Origin: JAWXBA01 sp048499805
GTDB lineage: Bacteria; Gemmatimonadota; Gemmatimonadetes; Gemmatimonadales; GWC2-71-9
Assembly (NCBI GenBank): GCA_048499805.1
Contig: JASNZF010000004.1
Span: 248,001 to 312,000 of the forward strand
Reading direction: 5' to 3'
Length of the DNA stretch: 64,000 bases
The notes under the pieces were generated by a model. The model searched no databases. It was not told the DNA's origin and was given only the letters and a program-made list of their open reading frames with translations. Both the position numbers and the translations under genes were made by a program. This document shows positions 34,567 through 42,146 of this stretch, in pieces. Each line of letters begins with the position of its first letter. The first letter of the stretch is position 1.

Positions 34567-34767
34567 CCCGCTCGTTCGTCCCTTTCCCAGCACCCGGCAG
34601 GACAGGTTGCCCCCGGCGCCCCGACGAGCGCTCGGGGCGCTGTCGCGTCCTGCCGGCCCGGGTGGGTCGACTCACCCACCGATTCGCGATACCTTCCCGC
34701 ACGGTCTGGAGGAAGGCCCCGGTCCATCGTGGCTGGTCACCTGGCACTCTTGTTGTGGGGAACACGC

Positions 34768-35973
34768 ATGCGCATCCGCCTCATCCTGTCCAGCTTCGGC
34801 ACCGCCCTGGTGCTGGCCCTTCCCGCAGCGGCCCAGGGGCCGGGCGGTGCCGGCCGTACCCAGATCCAGCCCGGGGAGCAGTGTCCCCCGGGCATGACCG
34901 AGGTCCGGCCCCGGAGCTGCCAGGCACCCGAGCTTCCGGTGCCCAGCATCCTGGACTATCGCCCGCGGAATACCCTGGTGGTGCCGGTCCACCCGGTGCC
35001 GAAGGCCAAGTTCCCGGTCATCGACTTCCACGGGCACCCGACCAGCCAGCTCGGTTCGAGCGAGGGGCTCCTGGGGATGGGCGCGGAGCTCGATGCCCTC
35101 AACGTGCGGCTGATGATCGCGGCCAACAACATCTCTGGCGATGCCCTGACCCGCACCATGGCCACCGTCCAGGCGACCCCGGCCATGAAGGACCGGGTCC
35201 GGGCGCTGACCGGGATCGACTTCCGCAACGTTGGGCCGGGCTGGGCGGAGCGGGCGGTGGCGCAGCTCGAGGCCGACGCCGCGGCCGGCGCGGTGGGCAT
35301 CGGCGAGATCGGGAAGGGCTTCGGCCAGACCATCCGCAAGGCCGACGGCAGCCGCCTGGCGATGGACGATCCCGATCTCAAGCCGGTGTGGGAGGCGGCG
35401 GCACGCCTTCGCCTGCCGGTCTTCATCCACACCGCCGATCCGCCGGAGTTCTACCAGCCGCTGGATTACAACAACGAGCGGTGGCTCGAGCTGGCGCTCT
35501 TCCCGGGGCGGAAGATTTCGCCGGACCAGCACCCGAACTTCGAGGAGCTGATGGCGGAGCGGGACAACCTCTTCCGCAGCAACCCGCGCACGACCTTCGT
35601 GGCGGCCCACATGGGGTGGCACACCCATGACCTGGGCCGGCTGGGCCGGATGTTCGACGCGATGCCGAACCTGTACGCCGAGATGGGCGCGGTCCTGTAT
35701 GACATCGGCCGGCAGCCGCGCGCCGCCCGCGACTTCTTCATCAAGTACCAGGACCGGATCCTCTTCGGCAAGGACTCGTACCAGCCGGAGGAGTACCCAT
35801 ATTACTGGCGGGTGTTCGAGACCCGGGACGACTACTTCGACTACTACCGGGACTACCACGCCTTCTGGAAGCTGTATGGCATCGACCTGCCGGACGAGGT
35901 CCTCAAGAAGGTGTACTTCCGGAATGCACTGACCATCGCGCCACGGCTGCCGCAGGAGGGGTGGCCGCGGTAG
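34768..35973 (+). CDS. Secreted amidohydrolase-2 (PF04909) family enzyme
   Basis: 401 residues. Signal peptide MRIRLILSSFGTALVLALPA with cleavage near AAAQ. Amidohydrolase-2 traits: VIDFHGHPTSQ (HxH), RLPVFIHTADPPEF, FVAAHMGWHTHDLGRLG and ILFGKDSYQPEEYPYYW with the metal Asp. Related to ACMSD-type decarboxylases and hydrolases; the secretion signal makes a catabolic role outside the cytoplasm likely. A TACCTT hexamer (34690-34695) may be its -10. A strong terminator follows. Confidence 0.87.
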   Translation: MRIRLILSSFGTALVLALPAAAQGPGGAGRTQIQPGEQCPPGMTEVRPRSCQAPELPVPSILDYRPRNTLVVPVHPVPKAKFPVIDFHGHPTSQLGSSEGLLGMGAELDALNVRLMIAANNISGDALTRTMATVQATPAMKDRVRALTGIDFRNVGPGWAERAVAQLEADAAAGAVGIGEIGKGFGQTIRKADGSRLAMDDPDLKPVWEAAARLRLPVFIHTADPPEFYQPLDYNNERWLELALFPGRKISPDQHPNFEELMAERDNLFRSNPRTTFVAAHMGWHTHDLGRLGRMFDAMPNLYAEMGAVLYDIGRQPRAARDFFIKYQDRILFGKDSYQPEEYPYYWRVFETRDDYFDYYRDYHAFWKLYGIDLPDEVLKKVYFRNALTIAPRLPQEGWPR

Positions 35974-36004
35974 GGGCAGGGGCCAGCGCCGCGGCTTACA
36001 CGAC

Positions 36005-36038
36005 ACGAGGCCCCCGGCAAGGATGCCGGGGGCCTCGT
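36005..36038 (+). terminator. Hairpin terminator after amidohydrolase
   Basis: Perfect 15-bp stem (ACGAGGCCCCCGGCA / TGCCGGGGGCCTCGT) with a 4-nt loop AGGA, 32 bp past the stop. No U-tract. Confidence 0.85.
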
Positions 36039-36450
36039 ACGTGCCGGGCCTGCGGGAGGTCCCGCGCCCAGGGGAAGGTGATCCGCGCACCAGCTTCCGG
36101 CTGCTGCCGACGGTGTCGACGCCGTGACCGTCAACGACCGGGTCTGGCTATCGGTGTCCCGGCGTCGACGATGGTCAGGCGGAGAGGCCTGGTGCGCGCA
36201 TGATCAAGGACTCGATGTCGCGAGGGGGAGCAGCGGACGTCTCGGCTGTCCGCCCATTGTGGGTGATGGCTCCCGGATCGTCGATTGGACGGGTCAAGTG
36301 GCATCCGGCCCGTCCCTGGAGGGAGGGCGACATCGGGTCCATGAAGCCGACGGTGAAGTTTCCTTCCGGCTTGGAGGTTTCCGGATGCCGCCGTCCTATA
36401 TTCGAGCGTCACCACACGCCGCCCACCTGGGCCTACCCGGAGTCCTCGTC
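36039..36450. other. Intergenic region without a recognisable gene
   Basis: 412 bp with no supported gene. It holds an inverted repeat with 10-bp arms GTCGACGCCG (36115-36124) and CGGCGTCGAC (36160-36169), which could fold or bind a dimeric protein. TATATT at 36397-36402 is a good -10 candidate for the lipoprotein gene at 36451. Confidence 0.5.
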
Positions 36451-37179
36451 ATGCGCATCCTCTCCTCCCTCCTGCTGTTCTCCACCGCCCTCGTGGGATG
36501 CGCCCCCAAGGGTCCCGCAGACGACCCGGCCCTCGGTGAGGCCGAGTCTCCCGTGGGTGCGAACCTGAGCGGGCCGGTCCTCGAGCAGGTTGCCGCATCG
36601 CCCTACCTGTACCTGCGCCTCTCGACCCCCCAGGGCGAGGTCTGGGCCGCGGTGCCCGAGGGGGAGGTCGAGGACGGGGCGGTGGTCACGGTGTCGAACC
36701 CGATGCTGATGGTCAACTTCGAGTCCAGCGCACTCCAGCGCACCTTCGATGCGATCTACTTCGGCACGCTGGGCGCCGCAGGGGCCGATGGGGAGCTCCC
36801 CTCCGGCCACCCGGATATCGGGGTGCCCGCACCCGCCGCGCCGGTGGAGGTCGGCGTGGTGGCCAGGGCGACCGGGGCCGATGCGCGTACCGTCGCCGAG
36901 ACCTGGGCACAGCACGCCGCGCTGGCGGGGAAGCCGGTGGCGGTGCGCGGGGTGGTGGTGAAGTACATCGAGGGTGTGATGGGGAAGAACTGGATTCACC
37001 TCCAGGATGGCAGTGGGGATGCCGCCGCCGGGACGAACGACCTCACGGTGGTCACCCTGGATGTGGCCCGGAAGGGCGAGACGATCACCATCCGGGGCAC
37101 GGTGCGCACCGACGTGGATTTCGGGATGGGCTACCAGTATCCCGTGCTCGTTGAGGAAGCGCGGGTCGTGCGGCCGTAG
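36451..37179 (+). CDS. OB-fold lipoprotein
   Basis: 242 residues. Lipoprotein signal ending STALVGC. The C-terminal half reads as a nucleic-acid-binding-like OB fold: GKPVAVRGVVVKYIEGVMGKNWIHLQDG, given by its core VRGVVVKYIEGVMGKNWIHL, then TNDLTVVT and ITIRGTVRTDVDFGMGYQYPVLVEEARV (core GYQYPVLVEEA). The N-terminal part contains another beta region (YLRLSTPQGEVWAAVPE). In periplasmic proteins such OB modules (NrfJ-like) need not bind DNA. Function unknown. Confidence 0.8.
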   Translation: MRILSSLLLFSTALVGCAPKGPADDPALGEAESPVGANLSGPVLEQVAASPYLYLRLSTPQGEVWAAVPEGEVEDGAVVTVSNPMLMVNFESSALQRTFDAIYFGTLGAAGADGELPSGHPDIGVPAPAAPVEVGVVARATGADARTVAETWAQHAALAGKPVAVRGVVVKYIEGVMGKNWIHLQDGSGDAAAGTNDLTVVTLDVARKGETITIRGTVRTDVDFGMGYQYPVLVEEARVVRP

Positions 37180-37327
37180 GGAGGCACGGGAGTATCGACC
37201 GCCGATCCACCCTCCACTTCCCTCGGGCTGTTCCTGCCGCGTGCGGACGGTGTGGCGCCCCGGGCCAGCAGCGGCGGCCAGGGATCCTCGAGCCCAGCGG
37301 CGATCCCGACTCGGTTGTTCTCCTCGC

Positions 37328-38962
37328 CTAGCGAAACAACTCCGCCGCCAGCTGCCGGTCGTGTCCGTACAGGTCCTCGCGGAAGTTGAGCAGGCCGTCA
37401 CTGGTGACCCACGCCGTGAAGTACACGATCATGACCGGCGGGCCCTCCCTGAGCTGCACAAACGTCTCCCTGCCGCTGAGCATTGCCTCGGTGATCCGCT
37501 GGCGGGTCCAGGCCGGGTCGTCCCGCAGCAGGTACTCCGCCAGGGCCCGCGGTTCCTCCAGGCGGATGCACCCGTGGCTGAACGCCCGCTGGTCGCGGGC
37601 AAAGAACTGCCGTGCCGGCGTGTCGTGCATGTAGATGCTGTAGCTGTTGGGAAACAGGAACTTGACCCTGCCCAGGGCGTTGTTGGGCCCCGGGCGCTGG
37701 CGGATCAACGGGCGGGTCGCCGTGCCGCCGATGATCTCCATGTTCTCCTTCCGGAGGTAATCGGGATCACGCCGCATCGCGGGCAGGATCTCGTTCTGCG
37801 TGATCCCGGTCGGGACCGTCCAGCTGGGGCTGAAGACCACCGTGGACACCGTGTCGCTGAAGACGACGGTACTGTTCACGGTCGTGCCCACCACCACGCG
37901 CATGCTCAGGACCACCGTGTCCGCCTCGAAGACGTGCAGCCGGAACTCCGGGATGTTCACCAGGAGCAGGTTGGCCGGCTGCCTGTCGGGGACCCAGCGG
38001 AGCCGCTCCATGTTGACCAGGATGGTGCGCAGGCGGTCCGTCGGGGTCACGTTGATCGCCTGGAGGAACCGGGGGCCGATGATTCCGTCGTCCGAGAGGC
38101 CGTGACGCGCCTGGAACTGGCGGACTGCTGCCACGAGGGTGCTGTCATGGCGGGGAGATGCATCGTCCTGGGCCAGGTCGCCGAGTTGATGCAGCCGGTG
38201 GCGGATGTCGATGATGACGTCCGCACTGTCACCAGGCGCCAGGCCGAGCCGGCGCGCGGGGAGCACCGGGAGCGCCAGGGCTGGCCAGGGCACGGCGGCC
38301 AGGTCGTGCAGGCGCGGCAGCTGGGCCTTCAGCCGCTGATACTGCGGGTGGAGCGGTTCGTACGCCGCCAGGTCCATCGTGCCGGCGGCGAGCGAGTCCG
38401 CCAGCCGCGACAGGTCCTTCTTGGCGCGCGGGATGAACCAGCCCAGCTCGCCCAGGTCCCGCGTGAAATGCCCCCCGTACTGCCGGGCCGCGAAGCGGAA
38501 GAATTCCGCCGTGAGGTGCAGCTCGAGGTGCGCGGAGACGGTGTCGGTCGGCACGGCGGGCCGCCCGGCGTCCCGGCTGGCCGCCAGCAGAGCCCGCAGG
38601 TGCGGGCCGAGCAGGCTCGCGCCCGGGGCGGTCGAGTCGGTCAAGCCGGCGAGCGTCACGAACGCCTCGGCGCTGGCGGAGAGCGTGTTCTCCACGAACC
38701 AGGCGTACTGCCAGTCGCGTCGCTGGTAGAAGGCCAGCACCAGGGCGGAATCCTGGCGGTACTCGGGGTATTGCTCGAAGAAGCCGGCGATCTCGGCAGG
38801 ATCCACGCTGCGCCGGCTGTAGGGCTCGGCGGTCTCGAAGACGGCGGCGAGCCCCAGGGCTTCATCGGTGAGGGAGGGGGCCTCGCCGGTCGGGATGCAG
38901 GCCGCCGCGAGCAGCAGGAGCAGCGTGGCGGCACTGGGCGTGAGTCGGGGCAGCACAACCAT
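37328..38962 (-). CDS. YcbB-like L,D-transpeptidase lipoprotein
   Basis: 544 residues; lipoprotein signal LLLLLAAAC. Domain order is that of YcbB: an N-terminal scaffold, a peptidoglycan-binding helix bundle (LVAAVRQFQARHGLSDDGIIG), then the YkuD catalytic domain with NILVN-like LLVNIPEFRLHVFE, VVGT and the active-site FSHGCIRLEEP (Cys). It should form 3-3 cross-links in peptidoglycan or attach proteins. The YcbK-like gene lies just upstream on the same strand, as in many genomes. Confidence 0.93.
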   Translation of the reverse strand: MVVLPRLTPSAATLLLLLAAACIPTGEAPSLTDEALGLAAVFETAEPYSRRSVDPAEIAGFFEQYPEYRQDSALVLAFYQRRDWQYAWFVENTLSASAEAFVTLAGLTDSTAPGASLLGPHLRALLAASRDAGRPAVPTDTVSAHLELHLTAEFFRFAARQYGGHFTRDLGELGWFIPRAKKDLSRLADSLAAGTMDLAAYEPLHPQYQRLKAQLPRLHDLAAVPWPALALPVLPARRLGLAPGDSADVIIDIRHRLHQLGDLAQDDASPRHDSTLVAAVRQFQARHGLSDDGIIGPRFLQAINVTPTDRLRTILVNMERLRWVPDRQPANLLLVNIPEFRLHVFEADTVVLSMRVVVGTTVNSTVVFSDTVSTVVFSPSWTVPTGITQNEILPAMRRDPDYLRKENMEIIGGTATRPLIRQRPGPNNALGRVKFLFPNSYSIYMHDTPARQFFARDQRAFSHGCIRLEEPRALAEYLLRDDPAWTRQRITEAMLSGRETFVQLREGPPVMIVYFTAWVTSDGLLNFREDLYGHDRQLAAELFR

Positions 38963-38991
38963 CCGTGTTCCCCGGTCGGGAGGGGAGACGC

Positions 38992-39537
38992 TCACCAGGT
39001 GCGGACGCGGCCGGTATCGACGTGGACGAAATTGGAGCTCGGATAGTATCCGACGCCACCCTTGCGGAGACTGAGGGCGGCGCGCCGCAGCCGGTCGAGC
39101 GGAACGTCCGGGAGCCGGATGTCGATGGCCCGTCCCTGCATGTGGAGACTGTTGGCGGAGACCTTGGAACTCTGGCTGCGCAGCATCGCGTTGGTGGCGG
39201 GCGACCGGTAGCCGGAGATGATCTCGAAGGGCCGGCGGCTGCCGGTCGTCTGGACCAGGCCATGCAGGTAGTCGAGCAGGGCGGGGTCGATCGGGTGGAC
39301 CTCGTCGGTGCGCCAGTCCCGGAGGCAGTGATTGACTTCGTCGAGCGCGCTGGGGACGTAGCCCGCACCCGTGAAGTACTCCAGGTCGAGGAGGGTCTCG
39401 CCGGTGTGGGTATTGAGGAAATCGAGGGAACGGGGGGCGCCCCGGGCCTGAAGCGGCCTGGGCAGCAGGACCGCGGCGCCTGCAATGGCCGCCGCGGTCA
39501 GGAACTGCCGGCGAGTCGGGGGGGACGATCCAGTCAT
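38992..39537 (-). CDS. YcbK-family (DUF882 / peptidase M15A) Tat-exported protein
   Basis: 181 residues. Tat signal TRRQFLTAAAIAGAAVLL. M15-type zinc site: SGYRSPATNAMLR, SLHMQGRAIDIRL (His, Asp) and NFVHVDTG (His). It is a likely peptidoglycan-peptide hydrolase, given complete ligands. It ends 29 bp before the L,D-transpeptidase gene, so the two probably form an operon for cell-wall remodelling. Confidence 0.92.
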   Translation of the reverse strand: MTGSSPPTRRQFLTAAAIAGAAVLLPRPLQARGAPRSLDFLNTHTGETLLDLEYFTGAGYVPSALDEVNHCLRDWRTDEVHPIDPALLDYLHGLVQTTGSRRPFEIISGYRSPATNAMLRSQSSKVSANSLHMQGRAIDIRLPDVPLDRLRRAALSLRKGGVGYYPSSNFVHVDTGRVRTW

Positions 39538-39770
39538 GGACCGGCAATCTGGGGGGCTGCCGGATGGAGGTCAACCGCACGGGAGTCAGGGTTCCTTCAT
39601 GTTCCGGGGCGATGGGTGCCAGGTCCGCGGTCGGCTATGTTCCGGCGGGGAGGGCCCTGGACCTGCCGAGGGGCCCCGACCATCCCCGGCCAGCCGGCCG
39701 GCGGTCCCTCGAGCGGACGCGCGACGCCTCAATCGTGCCTCCTCCGACTGTCCCTCCACGAGGATTCGTG

Positions 39771-40748
39771 ATGACGCTCGCGCCAGTCCGCCCGATCACC
39801 CTGGACGACATTCGCGCGGCCCGCCCCCGCATTGCGGATACGATCGTGCGCACCCCGCTGGTGCGGCTGGAGCTGGGACCCGGGTACCCCGAGATCCACC
39901 TCAAGCTCGAGAACCTCCAGCCGATCAACGCCTACAAGCTGCGGGGGGCAGCAAACGCCGTGGCCCGGCTGTCGGCGGAGGATCGGGCGCGTGGGGTGTG
40001 GACGATCAGCGCTGGCAATGCGGGGCAGGGAGTGGCCTACGCCGCGCGGAAGGCCGGGGTGCCCTGCACGGTCGTGGCAATCGAGACCGCGCCGGTTTCC
40101 AAGCTCGAGCGGATGCGGGCGCTGGGCGCCCGGCTCGTGCTGGTTTCCTATTCCGGGGCCTGGAAGGCACTGGAGGATCGGGCCCACCCGGGGGTCGACG
40201 GCGTCTTCATCCACCCCTTCGACGACGATGCCTTCATCGCCGGTCACGGCACGATGGGGTTGGAAATTCTCGAGGACCTTCCCGGGGTACAGGTGGTCCT
40301 GGCGGGGGTTGGGGGTGGGGGCCTCATCGTGGGAGTGGGAAGCGCGATCAAGGCCCTGCAGCCCGGGGTTCGCATCGTGGGGGTCGAGCCGGAGACCGCC
40401 TCGCCGCTGGCGCGCTCGCTGGCGGCGGGCTCGCCGCAGGCATTTCCGGAGTGGCAAGCCTCCTTTGTGGATGGTGCGGGGGGGCAGAGCGTCTTTCCCC
40501 GGATGTGGGACCGGATGCTGCCGGTGCTCGACGGCTCCCTCGTGGTGTCGTTGCGGGAGGTGCGCGATGCCATGCGCGTGATGGCGGAGAAGGCACGAGT
40601 GATCGCCGAGGGGGCCGGGGCGCTGGCCCTGGCCGCGGCGATGACCGGTCAAGTGGGGGCGGGGCCGATCGTGGCGATCGTCTCGGGGGGGAACATCGAC
40701 CTGGACATGTTCGCTGGCTTGATCGGCACGGATCGGGCTGGGGCCTGA
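39771..40748 (+). CDS. Threonine dehydratase / serine racemase-like PLP enzyme
   Basis: 325 residues from ATG 39771 (GAGG upstream). Fold type II: NAYKLRGAANA has the PLP lysine (usually SFKxRGA), then SAGNAGQGVAYAARKAG in place of the common SGNHAQG, GVGGGGLIVGVGSAI (phosphate loop) and IVSGGNIDLDMF. The relaxed asparagine loop suggests a subgroup with its own substrate, so threonine or serine is not certain. Cytoplasmic. TATGTT at 39636-39641 may be its -10. Confidence 0.85.
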   Translation: MTLAPVRPITLDDIRAARPRIADTIVRTPLVRLELGPGYPEIHLKLENLQPINAYKLRGAANAVARLSAEDRARGVWTISAGNAGQGVAYAARKAGVPCTVVAIETAPVSKLERMRALGARLVLVSYSGAWKALEDRAHPGVDGVFIHPFDDDAFIAGHGTMGLEILEDLPGVQVVLAGVGGGGLIVGVGSAIKALQPGVRIVGVEPETASPLARSLAAGSPQAFPEWQASFVDGAGGQSVFPRMWDRMLPVLDGSLVVSLREVRDAMRVMAEKARVIAEGAGALALAAAMTGQVGAGPIVAIVSGGNIDLDMFAGLIGTDRAGA

Positions 40749-41063
40749 CCGAACCAGCGGCGAGCGACCGTCCCCCCGGGGGGCGCCGCAGTGGCCCGGG
40801 CGCGCAGCACCTCCTGTCCAGTCTTCCCTGGCCCGGCCAATGCGGCCAACGATCTCCATGCCGGCATCTCCCCCGGGGCGCGGGACGGAGCGGTCGGGCA
40901 GGATCTGCACCGGTGCCCTTCCGGGTCGGTGACACTGGTCCTGCCCGAGTCCGACAGCCAGCCCTGCCGGCTGCGCTGGCCTTCAGGCCGGGGCTATCTT
41001 GCGACGATGCCCTGCCGACCCGGATCCCCGGTGAGGCGGTCGCCTCGAAGCAAGGAGATGGTG
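40749..41063. other. Intergenic region without a recognisable gene
   Basis: 315 bp, no supported gene. A TATCTT hexamer at 40995-41000 in GGGGCTATCTTGCG is a good -10 candidate for the Dps gene. The frame beginning upstream of Dps stays open but has no ribosome site or familiar sequence. Confidence 0.45.
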
Positions 41064-41513
41064 ATGCCCCCGAAGGACCAGAAGGCCGTCGTCGCCAGCC
41101 TGTCCACCCTCCTGGCGAGCAGCTACACGCTGTACCTCAAGACCCACAACTATCACTGGAACGTGACCGGGCCGATGTTCACGACCCTGCACACCCTGTT
41201 CGAGGCCCAGTACACCGAACTGGCAGCCGCGATTGACGAGATCGCGGAGCGGATCCGCTCGGTCGGCGCCTTTGCGCCAGGGAGCTACACCGCCTTTCAG
41301 AAGCTGAGCACGGTCAAGGAGGAGTCGGGCCGGCCCGCCGCGGTCCAGATGATCAAGAACCTGGTGGCCGACCAGGTGGCCATCGCCGATGCCGCCCGGG
41401 CCGTGATCCGGGCCGGTGAAGCGGCCGGCGACCAGGCCACGGTGGACCTGGCCACCCGGCGGGTGGACGTGCACGAGAAGAACGCCTGGATGCTCCGGAG
41501 TCATCTCGAGTAA
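41064..41513 (+). CDS. dps: Dps-family DNA-protecting ferritin
   Basis: 149 residues. The Dps/ferritin signature is THNYHWNVTGPMFTTLHTLF with the ferroxidase His residues, then AAAIDEIAERIRSVG and HEKNAWMLRSHLE at the end. Twelve copies should form a shell that oxidises ferrous iron and guards DNA. AAGGAG 6 nt before ATG 41064 picks this start over ATG 41058. The next gene starts 2 bp after the stop. Confidence 0.93.
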   Translation: MPPKDQKAVVASLSTLLASSYTLYLKTHNYHWNVTGPMFTTLHTLFEAQYTELAAAIDEIAERIRSVGAFAPGSYTAFQKLSTVKEESGRPAAVQMIKNLVADQVAIADAARAVIRAGEAAGDQATVDLATRRVDVHEKNAWMLRSHLE

Positions 41514-41515
41514 CC

Positions 41516-41998
41516 GTGACGGCGCACGCGAGCGAGGGGATCGGGCCGCCCTACCGTCACCGCCAGACCAGCCGGGTCATCCCCACCCTGCTCGTGGCTG
41601 GGGCGCTCCTGGCCGCGGCCGGGGTGTGGCTGCGGCCTGAGGCACCGACGCCCTTCCGCGTCGTTCTCAGCGGCGTCGCGCTGATCCTGCTCGTATGTCT
41701 CGGGCTGTTCGCATCGTTCACGGTCGAGGTGGACGCGCGGCGCATCTGGCTCGGCTTCGGGCCCGGCTGGGTCCATCGCACCATTGCGCTGTCCGACATT
41801 CGCGATGCCCACCCCGTCCGCAATCCCTGGTACTACGGCTGGGGGATTCGGCTGGTGCCCGGGGGGTGGATGTGGAACGTCTCGGGACTCGACGCCGTGG
41901 AACTGGAGTTCCGAGACGGCCGCCGGTTCCGGATCGGCACCGACGAGCCGGAGGCCCTGGCCAGGGCGATTCGCCGCGTGCTGCCACACAACCTGTGA
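41516..41998 (+). CDS. Two-helix membrane protein with PH-like cytoplasmic domain
   Basis: 160 residues from GTG 41516. Two helices (IPTLLVAGALLAAAGVWL and VVLSGVALILLVCLGLFA) precede a beta-rich part: FTVEVDARRIWLGFGPGWV, IALSDIRDAHPVRNPWYYGWGIR (shortened), AVELEFRDGRRFRIGTDEPEAL. This is the layout of bacterial PH-like membrane proteins. No function known. Coupled to dps. Confidence 0.75.
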   Translation: MTAHASEGIGPPYRHRQTSRVIPTLLVAGALLAAAGVWLRPEAPTPFRVVLSGVALILLVCLGLFASFTVEVDARRIWLGFGPGWVHRTIALSDIRDAHPVRNPWYYGWGIRLVPGGWMWNVSGLDAVELEFRDGRRFRIGTDEPEALARAIRRVLPHNL

Positions 41999-42015
41999 CG
42001 GGCGCCCCCGCCGCG

Positions 42016-42112
42016 CGTCAGCCCCATCCCGCGGACGTCGCCGATCATGGGGTGCCGTTCCATGAGGATCTCCAGTACGGCCTTGAGGTGGCCCCCCCAC
42101 GACGCGGGCCAG
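42016..42112 (-). pseudogene. Remnant of a class III aminotransferase
   Basis: The minus strand reads MERHPMIGDVRGMGL, and one frame away LARVVGG; both match a single stretch of the intact aminotransferase in this window (RVVGGRLKAGLETL, ARYPLIGDVRGMGL). A run of seven Gs at the join explains the one-base frameshift. About 100 bp survive, roughly 70% identical by eye to 49100-49195. Nothing of the N- or C-terminal part remains nearby. Confidence 0.75.
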
Positions 42113-42146
42113 GTACCGGAGGCCGGGGACGAGACCCCTGCCGGGC

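Noticed and set aside
36115..36169. Inverted repeat as a terminator
   Set aside because: Loop of 35 nt is too long and a strong terminator already lies at 36005-36038; kept only as a note in the intergenic entry.
40749..41063. Cytochrome-c-like remnant ahead of dps
   Set aside because: A few Cys/His-like words appear in shadow frames, but no CxxCH motif is readable in any frame.
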